From positions 1 through 26,098 of the forward strand of contig DFNI01000040.1 in the NCBI GenBank assembly GCA_002375995.1: DNA of 26,098 nt, given 5' to 3'. The notes beneath the pieces were generated by a model that saw only the letters and a list, made by a program, of their open reading frames with translations, did not search any database and was not told the DNA's origin. The first letter of the stretch is position 1; each line of letters starts with the position of its first letter. Positions 14,103-21,454 of this stretch are shown in pieces. A program made the position numbers and the translations under genes. The stretch is from Acetothermia bacterium UBA3571. GTDB taxonomy: Bacteria; Bipolaricaulota; Bipolaricaulia; Bipolaricaulales; Bipolaricaulaceae.

Positions 14103-14953
14103 CAGCCCCAAGGCGGGCGATAATAGCGCCTGGCCCGCCACCACCGCACAAGCCCGGGTGTCACCCAGCGTTTCTTGAAGGGGAAGACCAATAGCACCCC
14201 GGTGATGAACCCCCCGAGGTGGGCGAACCAGGCCACCCCGCCCAGATCGATCATGCTGATGCTGCCCAAAGCAGAGAAGAGCTGGATAAAGAACCAGAAC
14301 CCCAGGAAAAGGACCGCGGGAAGCTCCATGAAGTAGTAAAAGAAGAAAAACGGGACCAGGGTCAGGATCCGGGACCAGGGGAAGAGGACGAGGTAAGCCC
14401 CCATCACCCCGGAGATCGCCCCCGATGCCCCCACCATGGGCACCATGGAGCCCGGGGCCACCGCCATCTGGGTGAAGGCCGCGCCCAGGCCGCAGAGGAT
14501 GTAAAAGAGGACGAAGCGGGCGCTTCCCATGGCCCACTCCACGTTATCGCCGAAAAGCCAGAGGTACCACATGTTCCCGATGAGGTGGAACCATCCCCCG
14601 TGGAGGAACATGGAGGTGAGCACCACAAGGAAGATGGGGATCGGGATGGTGGGGGGGAGATCTTTTCCGGACCAGAACTCCGCCGGGACCAACCCCCACT
14701 GGATGATGAAGTAATCCCGCTCCGAGATGGGAAAGCGATCGGCACGGGCCCCGAATATCCGGAAGAAAACGCTCTCTTTAGTCCAAGGAGGGAGCTTTCC
14801 GAACTCCTCATACCAAGGAAGGAGGTTGACGAACCTCACATCGTTGGGAGAGTGGCCGAGTTCGATGAAGAAGACGAGCACATTTATGGCGATGATAGCG
14901 ATAACTACATAAGGCGTCGTCCACCGCGGCTGCGTATCCCTAAGGGGGAACAA
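14093..14953 (-). CDS. rhomboid family intramembrane serine protease
   Basis: A 286-residue membrane protein with at least six hydrophobic segments. It carries the rhomboid core: HGGWFHLIGNMWYLWLFGDN (118-137), the GASG motif with nucleophile S177 (PMVGASGAISGVMGAYL) and the catalytic partner H245 in AHLGGFITG, so both catalytic residues are present. Rhomboids cleave transmembrane substrates inside the bilayer. The loop between the first and second membrane segments is long (about 35-100), as in the large group of bacterial rhomboids that begin with RD.QP. The start is TTG 14953, since the nearby ATG 14960 is in another frame and meets a stop after six codons. The substrate is unknown. Confidence 0.94.
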   Translation of the reverse strand: MFPLRDTQPRWTTPYVVIAIIAINVLVFFIELGHSPNDVRFVNLLPWYEEFGKLPPWTKESVFFRIFGARADRFPISERDYFIIQWGLVPAEFWSGKDLPPTIPIPIFLVVLTSMFLHGGWFHLIGNMWYLWLFGDNVEWAMGSARFVLFYILCGLGAAFTQMAVAPGSMVPMVGASGAISGVMGAYLVLFPWSRILTLVPFFFFYYFMELPAVLFLGFWFFIQLFSALGSISMIDLGGVAWFAHLGGFITGVLLVFPFKKRWVTPGLVRWWRARRYYRPPWGWWP

Positions 14954-14958
14954 ATTTC

Positions 14959-14966
14959 ATCACCTT
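14959..14966 (-). promoter_or_regulatory. ribosome binding site for the rhomboid TTG start
   Basis: Minus-strand AAGGTGAT is complementary to the anti-Shine-Dalgarno region, and its core ends 7 bases before TTG 14953. This supports TTG over the out-of-frame ATG 14960. A -10-like TAAAAT lies just upstream at 14978-14973, with no clear -35. Confidence 0.6.
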
Positions 14967-14994
14967 TTTAGGATTTTATCCATTTGGCGGGCCC

Positions 14995-15023
14995 TTGCCC
15001 AGAGCGCAGGGAGGGATTAGGGT
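14995..15023 (+). promoter_or_regulatory. putative promoter for the HAD gene
   Basis: TTGCCC (14995-15000) and TAGGGT (15018-15023) are 17 bases apart in the 73-base gap between the divergent rhomboid and HAD genes. The -10 would place the transcript start at about 15030, between the two possible start codons (15027 and 15036), suggesting a near-leaderless mRNA read from 15036. Confidence 0.4.
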
Positions 15024-15026
15024 ACC

Positions 15027-15737
15027 ATGATCGCGATGGTGAAAGCCGTTTTTCTCGATGCAGGGGGCGTGATCTTGGACGAGGGTGCGGAGTACGAGGC
15101 CTGGGAAGGCTTCATCGCCCAAGAGCTCAGGGGATTGGGGATCGAGGTAACGGCGGAAGACATCCGGCGGACGGCGATGGAGTACCTCAGGCGGCTGGAC
15201 CAAAACGCATGGCTCGCGGCGCTGTGGCATTACCTGCGCCTGGATATCCGGCGGTTTCGGGAAATGAAAGAGCGGTTCCGCGCGTTTCAGCGGGAGTTGC
15301 TTTCCCGGCGGGAGTATCGCCTGCGGGACGGCATCCGGGAAACGATCGCGGAGCTCCGCCGCGCCGGATACATATTGGCTTTGGCGGCGAACCAGGAGGA
15401 AAGGACCGGGGAGTTCCTCCGCAGCGCTGGGGTGACGGAGGGGTTCGCCTGGGACCTGGTTTCGGCGGAGATGGGGATCGGAAAGCCCGCGCCCCTATTT
15501 TTCCGCATCATCCTCGATGCCATCGGGGTTCAGCCTTCGGAGGTGGTCATGGTTGGGGACCGCCTGGACAACGATATCTTTCCGGCCAGGGTTTTGGGGA
15601 TGTGGACGGTAAGGGTGTTGGCGGGGCCCTATACGGAGCAGGTGCCCCCGACCCAGGTTCACTGTCCCCACCGCACCGTGGTACACCTACACGAGATCCC
15701 CGAAGCTATTGCGTCTCTCGGTGGGCCAAAAGATTAG
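15027..15737 (+). CDS. HAD superfamily hydrolase (subfamily IA-like)
   Basis: A 236-residue soluble protein of the haloacid-dehalogenase superfamily, most of which are phosphatases. Motif I is FLDAGGVILDEG with nucleophile D11, a helical cap follows (about 20-100), then the motif II region ILALAANQEE, the motif III lysine K153 in GKPAPLFF and motif IV MVGDRLDNDI. The residue two after the nucleophile is Gly rather than the usual Asp, as in several DxGG-type members, so the general acid may be missing or supplied elsewhere. Two starts are possible: ATG 15027 or ATG 15036 (MVKAVFLDAGG). The second better matches family starts and the promoter position. Substrate unknown. Confidence 0.88.
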   Translation: MIAMVKAVFLDAGGVILDEGAEYEAWEGFIAQELRGLGIEVTAEDIRRTAMEYLRRLDQNAWLAALWHYLRLDIRRFREMKERFRAFQRELLSRREYRLRDGIRETIAELRRAGYILALAANQEERTGEFLRSAGVTEGFAWDLVSAEMGIGKPAPLFFRIILDAIGVQPSEVVMVGDRLDNDIFPARVLGMWTVRVLAGPYTEQVPPTQVHCPHRTVVHLHEIPEAIASLGGPKD

Positions 15738-15764
15738 GGGCGGTCTCTAGCGGAAAGCCGCACG

Positions 15765-15793
15765 TTGCCGGAGCTTCCAAGTTGGAATATCCT
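15765..15793 (+). promoter_or_regulatory. putative leaderless promoter for the PadR-ABC transporter operon
   Basis: TTGCCG (15765-15770), a 17-base spacer and TATCCT (15788-15793) match the consensus at four of six positions each. The ATG of the PadR gene is at 15802, 8 bases past the -10, and no Shine-Dalgarno precedes it, so the mRNA probably starts at or next to the start codon. A short GCGG/CCGC hairpin lies just upstream (15750-15761). Confidence 0.5.
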
Positions 15794-15801
15794 TCCCCGG
15801 A

Positions 15802-16338
15802 ATGGCCGAGGCACCATTTCCCGTGGAATACGCGGTCCTGGGGTTGTTGGCCCAGGGGCCGAAGCACGGATACGAGCTAAAACGCGAGATCGAACGCGAG
15901 CTCCGCCCCATCTGGCGCATTGCCACCAGCCGTCTATACCTCGCCCTCTCCCGGCTGGAACACTCGGGCCTTATCCGGGGTAAGCCCCAGACCGCAAGCG
16001 GCCGGGCCCGGAGGGTTTACCACCTCACCCCGGAAGGCGAGGCGAGGCTCCGAGAATGGCTCAGACGTCCCGTCCCATCCCTACGGGACCTGCGGGTGGA
16101 GTTCCTGGCCAAGATTCACTTCCTCCTCAAGCTCGACCCCCGTGAGATCACCTCTCTGATCGAATTGGAAATCCAGGCCTTGCGGGAGTTGGCGCAAAAG
16201 ATCCGCGACGAGGAGCTCCCGCAGGGAGATCACGCCATGTGGGAATGTGTGCGGGACTTCCGCCTGGGCCAGATCGAGGCGGCCTTGGGGTGGCTGGACC
16301 GGATGCGGAGGAAATTCTCCGAGGAGGTGGAAAAGTGA
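15802..16338 (+). CDS. PadR family transcriptional regulator
   Basis: A 178-residue DNA-binding protein. The N-terminal winged helix (about 6-90) shows the PadR pattern: YAVLGLLAQGPKHGYELKRE, then SRLYLALSRLEHSGLIRG, and a wing ending RVYHLTPEGEARLREWL. The C-terminal part (about 95-178) is the helical PadR dimerisation domain (EFLAKIHFLL, ELEIQALRELAQKI, ALGWLDRMRRKF). PadR proteins are usually repressors released by a small ligand. This gene is first in the operon and overlaps the binding-protein start by GTGA (16335-16338), so it probably controls its own transporter operon; the effector is unknown. Confidence 0.92.
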   Translation: MAEAPFPVEYAVLGLLAQGPKHGYELKREIERELRPIWRIATSRLYLALSRLEHSGLIRGKPQTASGRARRVYHLTPEGEARLREWLRRPVPSLRDLRVEFLAKIHFLLKLDPREITSLIELEIQALRELAQKIRDEELPQGDHAMWECVRDFRLGQIEAALGWLDRMRRKFSEEVEK

Positions 16339-17333
16339 GAGCGCTTATTGCCACTGTGGTGGTCGTCCTTCTCTGCAGCTTGGGGGCATTGCCCCAGGGG
16401 AAGCTGGTCATCACGGATCAAGCTGGCCGGTCGGTGGAGATCGAAACGCCGGTGGAGCGGGTGGTGAGTTTGTACGGGGTGGCCACCATGTACCTCTACG
16501 CCCTCGGGGTGCAGGACCGCCTCGTCCTGGGCACCTACGTGGGGCTCAGGCCCGAAACACCCCCCTGGGAGGCCCTGTCCGCCGTGGACCCGGACCTTCC
16601 GGAAAAATACAGCCGCGCGAAGCCCTCCTTGGAGGAGATCCTCGCCCGGGAGCCCGACCTCGTCCTCGCCTCCGCCACCATCGACCGGGAGACGGCAGAC
16701 GGGCTCTCGGCCTTCGGGGTCCCGGTGCTGCTCCTCCACGCCGAGGACGTCCAGGGGATAAAGGAGGCAACCGAGATCCTGGGGAAGGTCTTTGGAACCG
16801 AGGAGCGGGTTGCCCGGCTCATCGCGTACCTTGGGGAAAGCGTGGAGCGGATCCGGGGGCTCATGGCTGAAAAGGGCCTTGAAGCCCCGCGGGTGCTGTT
16901 CGTGGGTACCCGACCCCTTAGGGTGGCCAGCGGTGACATGTACCAGACCGAACTCATCCGCCTGGCGGGGGGTATCCCGGTGGCGGAGGAGCTCCGTGGC
17001 TACTGGCAGAACGTGGACATCGAACAGGTCCTCCTCTGGGATCCCGAGGTGATCTTCATTGCTCCCTACGGAAAGGTCTTTCCCGAGGATCTTTTTGCGG
17101 ACCCGGTGTGGAGGGCGGTGCGGGCGGTCCGGGAAGGGAAGGTTTACAAGATGCCCCGGGTCTTCGCCCCCTGGGACGTGCCCACGCCCGAGTCCTTCTT
17201 GGGGCTCCTGTGGATGGCGGCAAAGCTCCACCCGGAGCTTGGGATCGACGTCGTGGCCGAGGCACAGGCATTCTACCGGGATTTCTACGGCTATGAGCTT
17301 TCCGAGGCGATCCTTTCGGTGATCGCGGGGTGA
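16335..17333 (+). CDS. ABC transporter periplasmic-binding protein, iron-chelate/cobalamin type (PF01497)
   Basis: The exported binding component of a FecCD-type importer, 332 residues. A signal peptide is visible (MRALIATVVVVLLCSLGALP) without a lipobox-type LxGC cysteine. The two-lobed fold is indicated by RSVEIETPVERVVSLYGVAT, KPSLEEILAREPDLVLAS, RVLFVGTRPLRVASGDMYQT and PEVIFIAPYG, all typical positions in this family. Ligands of relatives are ferric siderophores, haem, cobalamin or molybdate; sequence alone does not discriminate. The GTG at 16335 overlaps the PadR stop and has GGAGG 8 bases upstream; an open frame starting at 16239 lies inside PadR and gives no signal peptide. The stop overlaps the permease start by GTGA. 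Confidence 0.9.
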   Translation: MRALIATVVVVLLCSLGALPQGKLVITDQAGRSVEIETPVERVVSLYGVATMYLYALGVQDRLVLGTYVGLRPETPPWEALSAVDPDLPEKYSRAKPSLEEILAREPDLVLASATIDRETADGLSAFGVPVLLLHAEDVQGIKEATEILGKVFGTEERVARLIAYLGESVERIRGLMAEKGLEAPRVLFVGTRPLRVASGDMYQTELIRLAGGIPVAEELRGYWQNVDIEQVLLWDPEVIFIAPYGKVFPEDLFADPVWRAVRAVREGKVYKMPRVFAPWDVPTPESFLGLLWMAAKLHPELGIDVVAEAQAFYRDFYGYELSEAILSVIAG

Positions 17334-18328
17334 GGCGGGGCAGGATCTGGCCGGTTCTTTTCCTCTTCCCCGTGGGGGCGGTCTTCGTTTACCTCCTCGT
17401 GGGACGCTACCCCCTGTCCCCGGGGGAGGTGTTCGGGGCCCTCTTCCGCCCCGAGGACGTGGCCCCCACGGTGCTGCGGCTGGTGTGGTCGGTGCGTCTC
17501 CCCCGGGCGTTGGTGGCGGCACTGGTGGGGGCGAACTTGGCTTTGGCCGGCGCGGCCTTCCAGGGGGTTTTCCGCAACCCGTTGGTGGACTCCCGGATCC
17601 TGGGCGTGAGCGCGGGGGCGGCGTTCGGGGCGGCGCTGGCGATCTTAATGGGAGTCCCTTGGGCCTACGTGGACGGAATCTCTTTCCTCTTCGGGCTCGT
17701 GGCGGTGGGGATGGTGATCTTTATTGCCCGCCGCTTCGGGGGCACGGTGATTGTGCTCGTCATCACCGGGGTCCTCGTGGGATCGCTTTTCAGCGCGCTG
17801 ATCGGGGTGACGAAGTATTTGGCCGATCCCCTGGACGTCCTTCCCGCTATCACCTATTGGCTCTTGGGCAGCATCCCCGAGATCCCGGGGTGGGCCCCGG
17901 TGGGGAAGCTCTCCGTGGTGGCGGCCCTCGCTGGGGGGGCATTGATCCTTTCGCGATGGAGGCTGAATGTTCTTTCCCTCGAGGGGAGGGAGGCAGCGGC
18001 GTTGGGGCTGGATGTGGCGCGGTGGCGCACGGGGGTGATTCTGGCGGGGACGCTGCTTGTGGCCTCGGCGGTGTCGCAAGCGGGGATGATCGGGTGGATC
18101 GGCCTCCTCATCCCCCACGCCGCCCGGGCCCTCTTGGGACCTGACCACGCCCGGGTCCTCCCCGCGGCGGCGGCCATGGGCGCGGGGTTCTTGCTCGTCA
18201 TCGACATCCTGGCCCGCTCCCTCATGGAGAGCGTGATTCCGTTGGGGATCCTCACTGGGATCGTGGGGGTGCCGGCCTTCCTCCTCCTTTTCATGAAGCA
18301 CCTCGCCCGGGGAGGGGGATGGGGATGA
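17330..18328 (+). CDS. FecCD-family ABC transporter permease
   Basis: A 332-residue integral membrane protein with about nine or ten hydrophobic segments. FecCD hallmarks are RLPRALVAALVGANLALAGA (60-80 region), then FQGVFRNPLVDSRILGVSAG, LLGSIPEI, the EGREAAALGLDV cytoplasmic loop and the coupling segment GWIGLLIPHAARALLG. It forms the homodimeric membrane channel for the preceding binding protein and following ATPase. GTG 17330 overlaps the upstream stop, and its own stop overlaps the ATPase start (ATGA at 18325). Length is normal for the family. Confidence 0.95.
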   Translation: MRRGRIWPVLFLFPVGAVFVYLLVGRYPLSPGEVFGALFRPEDVAPTVLRLVWSVRLPRALVAALVGANLALAGAAFQGVFRNPLVDSRILGVSAGAAFGAALAILMGVPWAYVDGISFLFGLVAVGMVIFIARRFGGTVIVLVITGVLVGSLFSALIGVTKYLADPLDVLPAITYWLLGSIPEIPGWAPVGKLSVVAALAGGALILSRWRLNVLSLEGREAAALGLDVARWRTGVILAGTLLVASAVSQAGMIGWIGLLIPHAARALLGPDHARVLPAAAAMGAGFLLVIDILARSLMESVIPLGILTGIVGVPAFLLLFMKHLARGGGWG

Positions 18329-19182
18329 GGCTTTCCGCGCGGGGACTGACATATGCCTACGTCCCGGAGAAGCCGGTGCTCCGGGGCGTCTCGGTGGAGA
18401 TTCGCCCCGGGGAGGTGCTGTTCCTCCTCGGCCCCAACGGCTCGGGGAAGACCACGCTCCTTGAATGCCTGGGAGGCCTACGCCGCCCTCACGAAGGGAG
18501 AGTCCTCCTGGGGGATGTGGATCTCTATCGCCTCCCACCCCGGGAGCGGGCCCGGGCCATAGGCTACGTCCCCCAGGTGCACCGGCCCGTGTTCGGCTAC
18601 AGCGTCCTGGAGGTGGTGCTCATGGGCCGCACGCCGCACCTCGGAGCTTTTTCCGCCCCGGGGAGGGGGGACGAGGAGATCGCCCGGGAGGCCCTGGAGG
18701 CGGTGGGGCTATCCGGGTTCGCGGGACGTCCCTATACCCAGCTTTCCGGGGGCGAGATGCGTCTGGCCCTCATCGCCCGGGCCCTGGCCCAGGAGGCGCG
18801 GTTTTTGCTTCTGGACGAGCCGGATGCCCATCTCGATCCCAAGCACCAGCACGAGGTGCTCTCGTTGGCCCGGGCGCTCGTGGGCCGGGGGCTCGCCGCC
18901 CTGATCACCTCCCACAACCCTACCAACGCGCTCCTCTACGGGGACCGCGCTGCCCTCCTCCATGGGGGGAGAGTTGTGGTTAACGGCCCTCCCGGTGAGG
19001 CGCTCTCCCCCGAGCTCTTGCGGGATGCCTACGGCCTGGAGTTCGTGCTCCTCTCGGGGGACAACGGCCACCGGGCCCTGGTCCCGGCTCAGGGGATTCC
19101 CGCCAACGCCTCCGCGGACAGGGAAAGGGGGACCGGAAGCGCGAGTTCCCGGGCGAGTTCGGAGAGCCTACCCGCGGCGTAA
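18325..19182 (+). CDS. ABC transporter ATP-binding protein, iron-chelate/cobalamin type
   Basis: The cytoplasmic ATPase of the FecCD-type importer, 285 residues. Motifs: Walker A GPNGSGKT (36-43), Q-loop Q84, signature LSGGE (140-144), Walker B LLLDEPD (161-167) and the H-loop in ITSHNP. All catalytic residues are intact. ATG 18325 overlaps the permease stop (ATGA) and has GGAGG 9 bases upstream; ATG 18319 is in frame but only 3 bases from that site. The protein is about 30 residues longer than usual: after GHRALVP it ends in a Ser/Ala/Arg-rich tail that is antisense to the end of the convergent gene, probably a run-on past an ancestral stop codon. Confidence 0.94.
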   Translation: MRLSARGLTYAYVPEKPVLRGVSVEIRPGEVLFLLGPNGSGKTTLLECLGGLRRPHEGRVLLGDVDLYRLPPRERARAIGYVPQVHRPVFGYSVLEVVLMGRTPHLGAFSAPGRGDEEIAREALEAVGLSGFAGRPYTQLSGGEMRLALIARALAQEARFLLLDEPDAHLDPKHQHEVLSLARALVGRGLAALITSHNPTNALLYGDRAALLHGGRVVVNGPPGEALSPELLRDAYGLEFVLLSGDNGHRALVPAQGIPANASADRERGTGSASSRASSESLPAA

Positions 19183-20459
19183 AACGGGAGATAGGGATCG
19201 TCGGGGAAGTGCCGGGGATCGGTGATCCACTCCACCTCGATTCCCAATTCCCCCAAGGCGTCCTCCCACTCCGCCGGGTAGACCAGATCCTCCGGGGCGG
19301 CGTAGCTTGGGTGGAGCAAAAGGAACACCTTCCGTACCTGTCCACCCTGGAGGAAATCCAAGGCGAAGGAGAACGAATCCCGGGTGTTGAAGACCAAGTG
19401 CAACGGCGCGATCCCCGTGCGCACACAGAACCGCGCGTCCATGGTGGTGAAGCAGTCCAGGAGCGCCAGCCCCTCCCGCGCCCCGGCGGCCCGGTGCGCC
19501 CGAAAGGCCAGCGCGGAGTAACAGTCCGGATGGGCGAAGGCAAGGCGCAGGACCCTGAAGCCGTGCTCCCGCGCGAACTCCTCCGCCGCGAGGGCGAAGG
19601 GCTCCGGGGTCCCCCACTCCGACTCCCGGCGCCACCGGACCTCCCCGGGCGGGGGGAAGCGGCGGAGGTATTCCTCCGGAGGAACGTCCCCCAGGCCCCC
19701 GATCTGGAGCCATATCCCCGGGGTGAGCTCCACCTGGGGCCAAGTGTAGGTATCCTCGGCGATCACGATGGTCCCCCCGGGCCGGAGGCGCTCCCGGATG
19801 AACCCTCGGTACGCCGCGGGCAGGTCCAGGGCGCGCACGCGGAAGAGGGCGGCGTTGGCCACGAGATCCCGGTCGTGGAGGGGATCGTAATGCACGATGA
19901 CCTCTATGTCCTCCCGCCTCCGCATTCCCTGAAGGGCTTTTCGGGCGGTAGCGATGTAGGCGTCTATATCGTCGGGATCGATCCGGTGGCGGGCGCCGAG
20001 GAGATAGCAAGGGGGGAGGAGAGGGGCCCCGAGCAGCGCCGCGAGGTGAGCCGTACCGCCGCTTGGGTCGCCGAGGACCACCGCGTCATACCGCCGTTTC
20101 AGGTAGCGGGCGGTGTACTGAGCGAAGGGCTCAGCGGGATCCCAGGAAGCGAACGCGGGCAGGGGGTAACCCAAGGAGAAGGACATTCCCCACCGGATAA
20201 GGGAGAGGCGCCATTCTCGGGGAAGGCAACGCAAAAGCCATAGGAACGGGGCGGCGGCCTGGGGATAAGGTTCCAAGAGGCCTCGGCCGGGGGCCCCCAA
20301 GGCCCGGGCCACCTCCCCCACCGCCCGCGCCGCCGAATCGAAAGGAAGCGGCTCCACTGCCACCGCACCCATCGGGACACCGACCATCAACAACAGAGCC
20401 CCCACCAACGCCGAAAACCGAGGAACGCGGGACCGTTTTGCTTCATCAAAGATAGCCAT
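19089..20459 (-). CDS. hypothetical protein with N-terminal hydrophobic segment
   Basis: I do not recognise this 456-residue protein. A hydrophobic stretch near the N-terminus (LVGALLLMVGVPMGAVA, 19-35) could be a signal peptide or membrane anchor. The remaining 420 residues look globular, rich in Pro, Arg and aromatic residues, with no obvious repeats or metal motif. One region, RERLRPGGTIVIAEDTYTW (about 223-241), resembles the late part of a SAM-methyltransferase fold, but no SAM-binding GxGxG was found. An AVVLGDPSGG segment near 125-134 and several HYDPLHDRDL-like charged stretches may be functional. ATG 20459 overlaps radC by 14 bases, with AAAGGAG only one base away, so the true start may be a little downstream. 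It ends in a 94-base antisense overlap with the ABC ATPase gene. Confidence 0.7.
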   Translation of the reverse strand: MAIFDEAKRSRVPRFSALVGALLLMVGVPMGAVAVEPLPFDSAARAVGEVARALGAPGRGLLEPYPQAAAPFLWLLRCLPREWRLSLIRWGMSFSLGYPLPAFASWDPAEPFAQYTARYLKRRYDAVVLGDPSGGTAHLAALLGAPLLPPCYLLGARHRIDPDDIDAYIATARKALQGMRRREDIEVIVHYDPLHDRDLVANAALFRVRALDLPAAYRGFIRERLRPGGTIVIAEDTYTWPQVELTPGIWLQIGGLGDVPPEEYLRRFPPPGEVRWRRESEWGTPEPFALAAEEFAREHGFRVLRLAFAHPDCYSALAFRAHRAAGAREGLALLDCFTTMDARFCVRTGIAPLHLVFNTRDSFSFALDFLQGGQVRKVFLLLHPSYAAPEDLVYPAEWEDALGELGIEVEWITDPRHFPDDPYLPFYAAGRLSELARELALPVPLSLSAEALAGIP

Positions 20460-21111
20460 GCTCCTTTAGCGATAGAAACCCTTTCTTGGAAACGATCACG
20501 TGGTCCAGGACGGCAATCCCCAGGATCCTCCCCGCCTCCGCCAACTGGCGGGTGACCTCCAGATCCGCGGGCGTGGGCTCCAGCGACCCCGAGGGGTGGT
20601 TGTGGGCCAGGATCACCGCGGCGGCCCGGTCGGCGATGGCATCGGCGAATACCTCTCGCGGGTGTACCTGGGAGGAATCCAAGAGGCCCACGGTGACCAC
20701 CCGGGTCTGGATCACCTCCCCGGCGCCGTTCAGGGTGAGGCACAGGAAGTATTCCTGCTTTTTATCGGCGATGTGCTGTACATAGGGGAGGACATCCCCG
20801 GGCCCGCGGATCCGGGGCCGTCCCCGGCGGGCGAACCGGCGGGCGAGCTCGAAGGCGGCCACGATCTGACAGGCCTTGGCCTTGCCAACGCCGGGGATTG
20901 CGCTGAGTTCCTCTACTCCCCAACGGGGCAAATCCGGCCCAGCCTTCTCCAGGATGGTCTTGGCGAGGTCCAGGGCGCTTTTCCCCTCTACCCCGGTGCG
21001 CAGCAAGATCGCCAGTAGCTCCGCATCGGAGAGCGCCTCCGGCCCCCGCTCCAATAGCTTCTCCCGCGGCCGCTCGAAACCGGGCAGGTCCCTGATTCGC
21101 TTACGTGCCAT
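20446..21111 (-). CDS. radC: RadC family JAMM-domain protein
   Basis: A 221-residue RadC (UPF0758) protein. The N-terminal part has the family start GFERPREKLLERGPEALSDA and a helix-hairpin-helix (LSAIPGVGKAKA, 69-80). The C-terminal JAMM/MPN+ domain (about 100-221) has E153 region (HPREVF), H170-N-H172-P-S-G and D183, the zinc-binding set of metalloproteases or nucleases. Despite its name, a DNA repair role for RadC is not well supported; relatives occur on mobile elements and plasmids. The ATG overlaps the metallopeptidase gene by 11 bases and the stop overlaps the next gene by 14, so it is part of the hsdR operon. A degraded second radC start is present at the window end. Confidence 0.95.
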   Translation of the reverse strand: MARKRIRDLPGFERPREKLLERGPEALSDAELLAILLRTGVEGKSALDLAKTILEKAGPDLPRWGVEELSAIPGVGKAKACQIVAAFELARRFARRGRPRIRGPGDVLPYVQHIADKKQEYFLCLTLNGAGEVIQTRVVTVGLLDSSQVHPREVFADAIADRAAAVILAHNHPSGSLEPTPADLEVTRQLAEAGRILGIAVLDHVIVSKKGFLSLKEHGYL

Positions 21112-21454
21112 CCGGTTCGTCTCCGTTCATCCCCAGGTCCGGGAGCTCGAGGTGCGGGTATTTCTCGTGGAAATAGGCCGAGAGCAGCGCCCGGAAGAGC
21201 TTTGTATGTCTCGGGATCTTTAAGTGAAGGAGCTCGTGGATGATCACCGCCGTGCGCACCGGCCCCGGCTGCCGTAAGAGATCTCGATCGAAGGTGAGCC
21301 GGCCCGCGGAGGAGCAACTCGCCCACTTGCGTTTCATCCTGCGGATACGTATTTCCTTGGGCTCCACCCCGATCCGGCGGGCCCAACTCAGCACCTCGGC
21401 CCGGAACAGTTCAGCGGGCACCGTGTCTTCCAAAGGCGCCCACTCCCGGGTCAT
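21101..21454 (-). CDS. YgjP-like (DUF45) metallopeptidase domain protein, minimal form
   Basis: A 117-residue zinc metallopeptidase-like protein. It has the family RMKRKWASCSSAGRLTF segment (39-55) and the HELLH zinc motif (H73, E74, H77), followed by H83 in RHTKLF, the usual third ligand position. YgjP proteins are normally about 230 residues; here the N-terminal half is absent and only the catalytic core remains. The gene overlaps hsdR by ATGA (21451-21454) and radC by 11 bases. Association of DUF45 proteins with type I restriction genes is common, so it is probably a component or modulator of the restriction operon; its substrate is not known. Confidence 0.9.
   Translation of the reverse strand: MTREWAPLEDTVPAELFRAEVLSWARRIGVEPKEIRIRRMKRKWASCSSAGRLTFDRDLLRQPGPVRTAVIIHELLHLKIPRHTKLFRALLSAYFHEKYPHLELPDLGMNGDEPDGT

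Noticed and set aside
14103..14537. Upstream half of the long rnhB reading frame
   Set aside because: It is the antiphase of the rhomboid coding sequence; RNase HII homology starts just after GTG 14102.
15741..15765. GCGG/CCGC hairpin after the HAD gene as a terminator
   Set aside because: The stem is only 4 bp and no T-run follows it.
16239..16334. Upstream extension of the binding-protein frame into padR
   Set aside because: The GTG at 16335 gives a clean signal peptide, GTGA overlap and a good ribosome binding site; the extension is padR in another frame.
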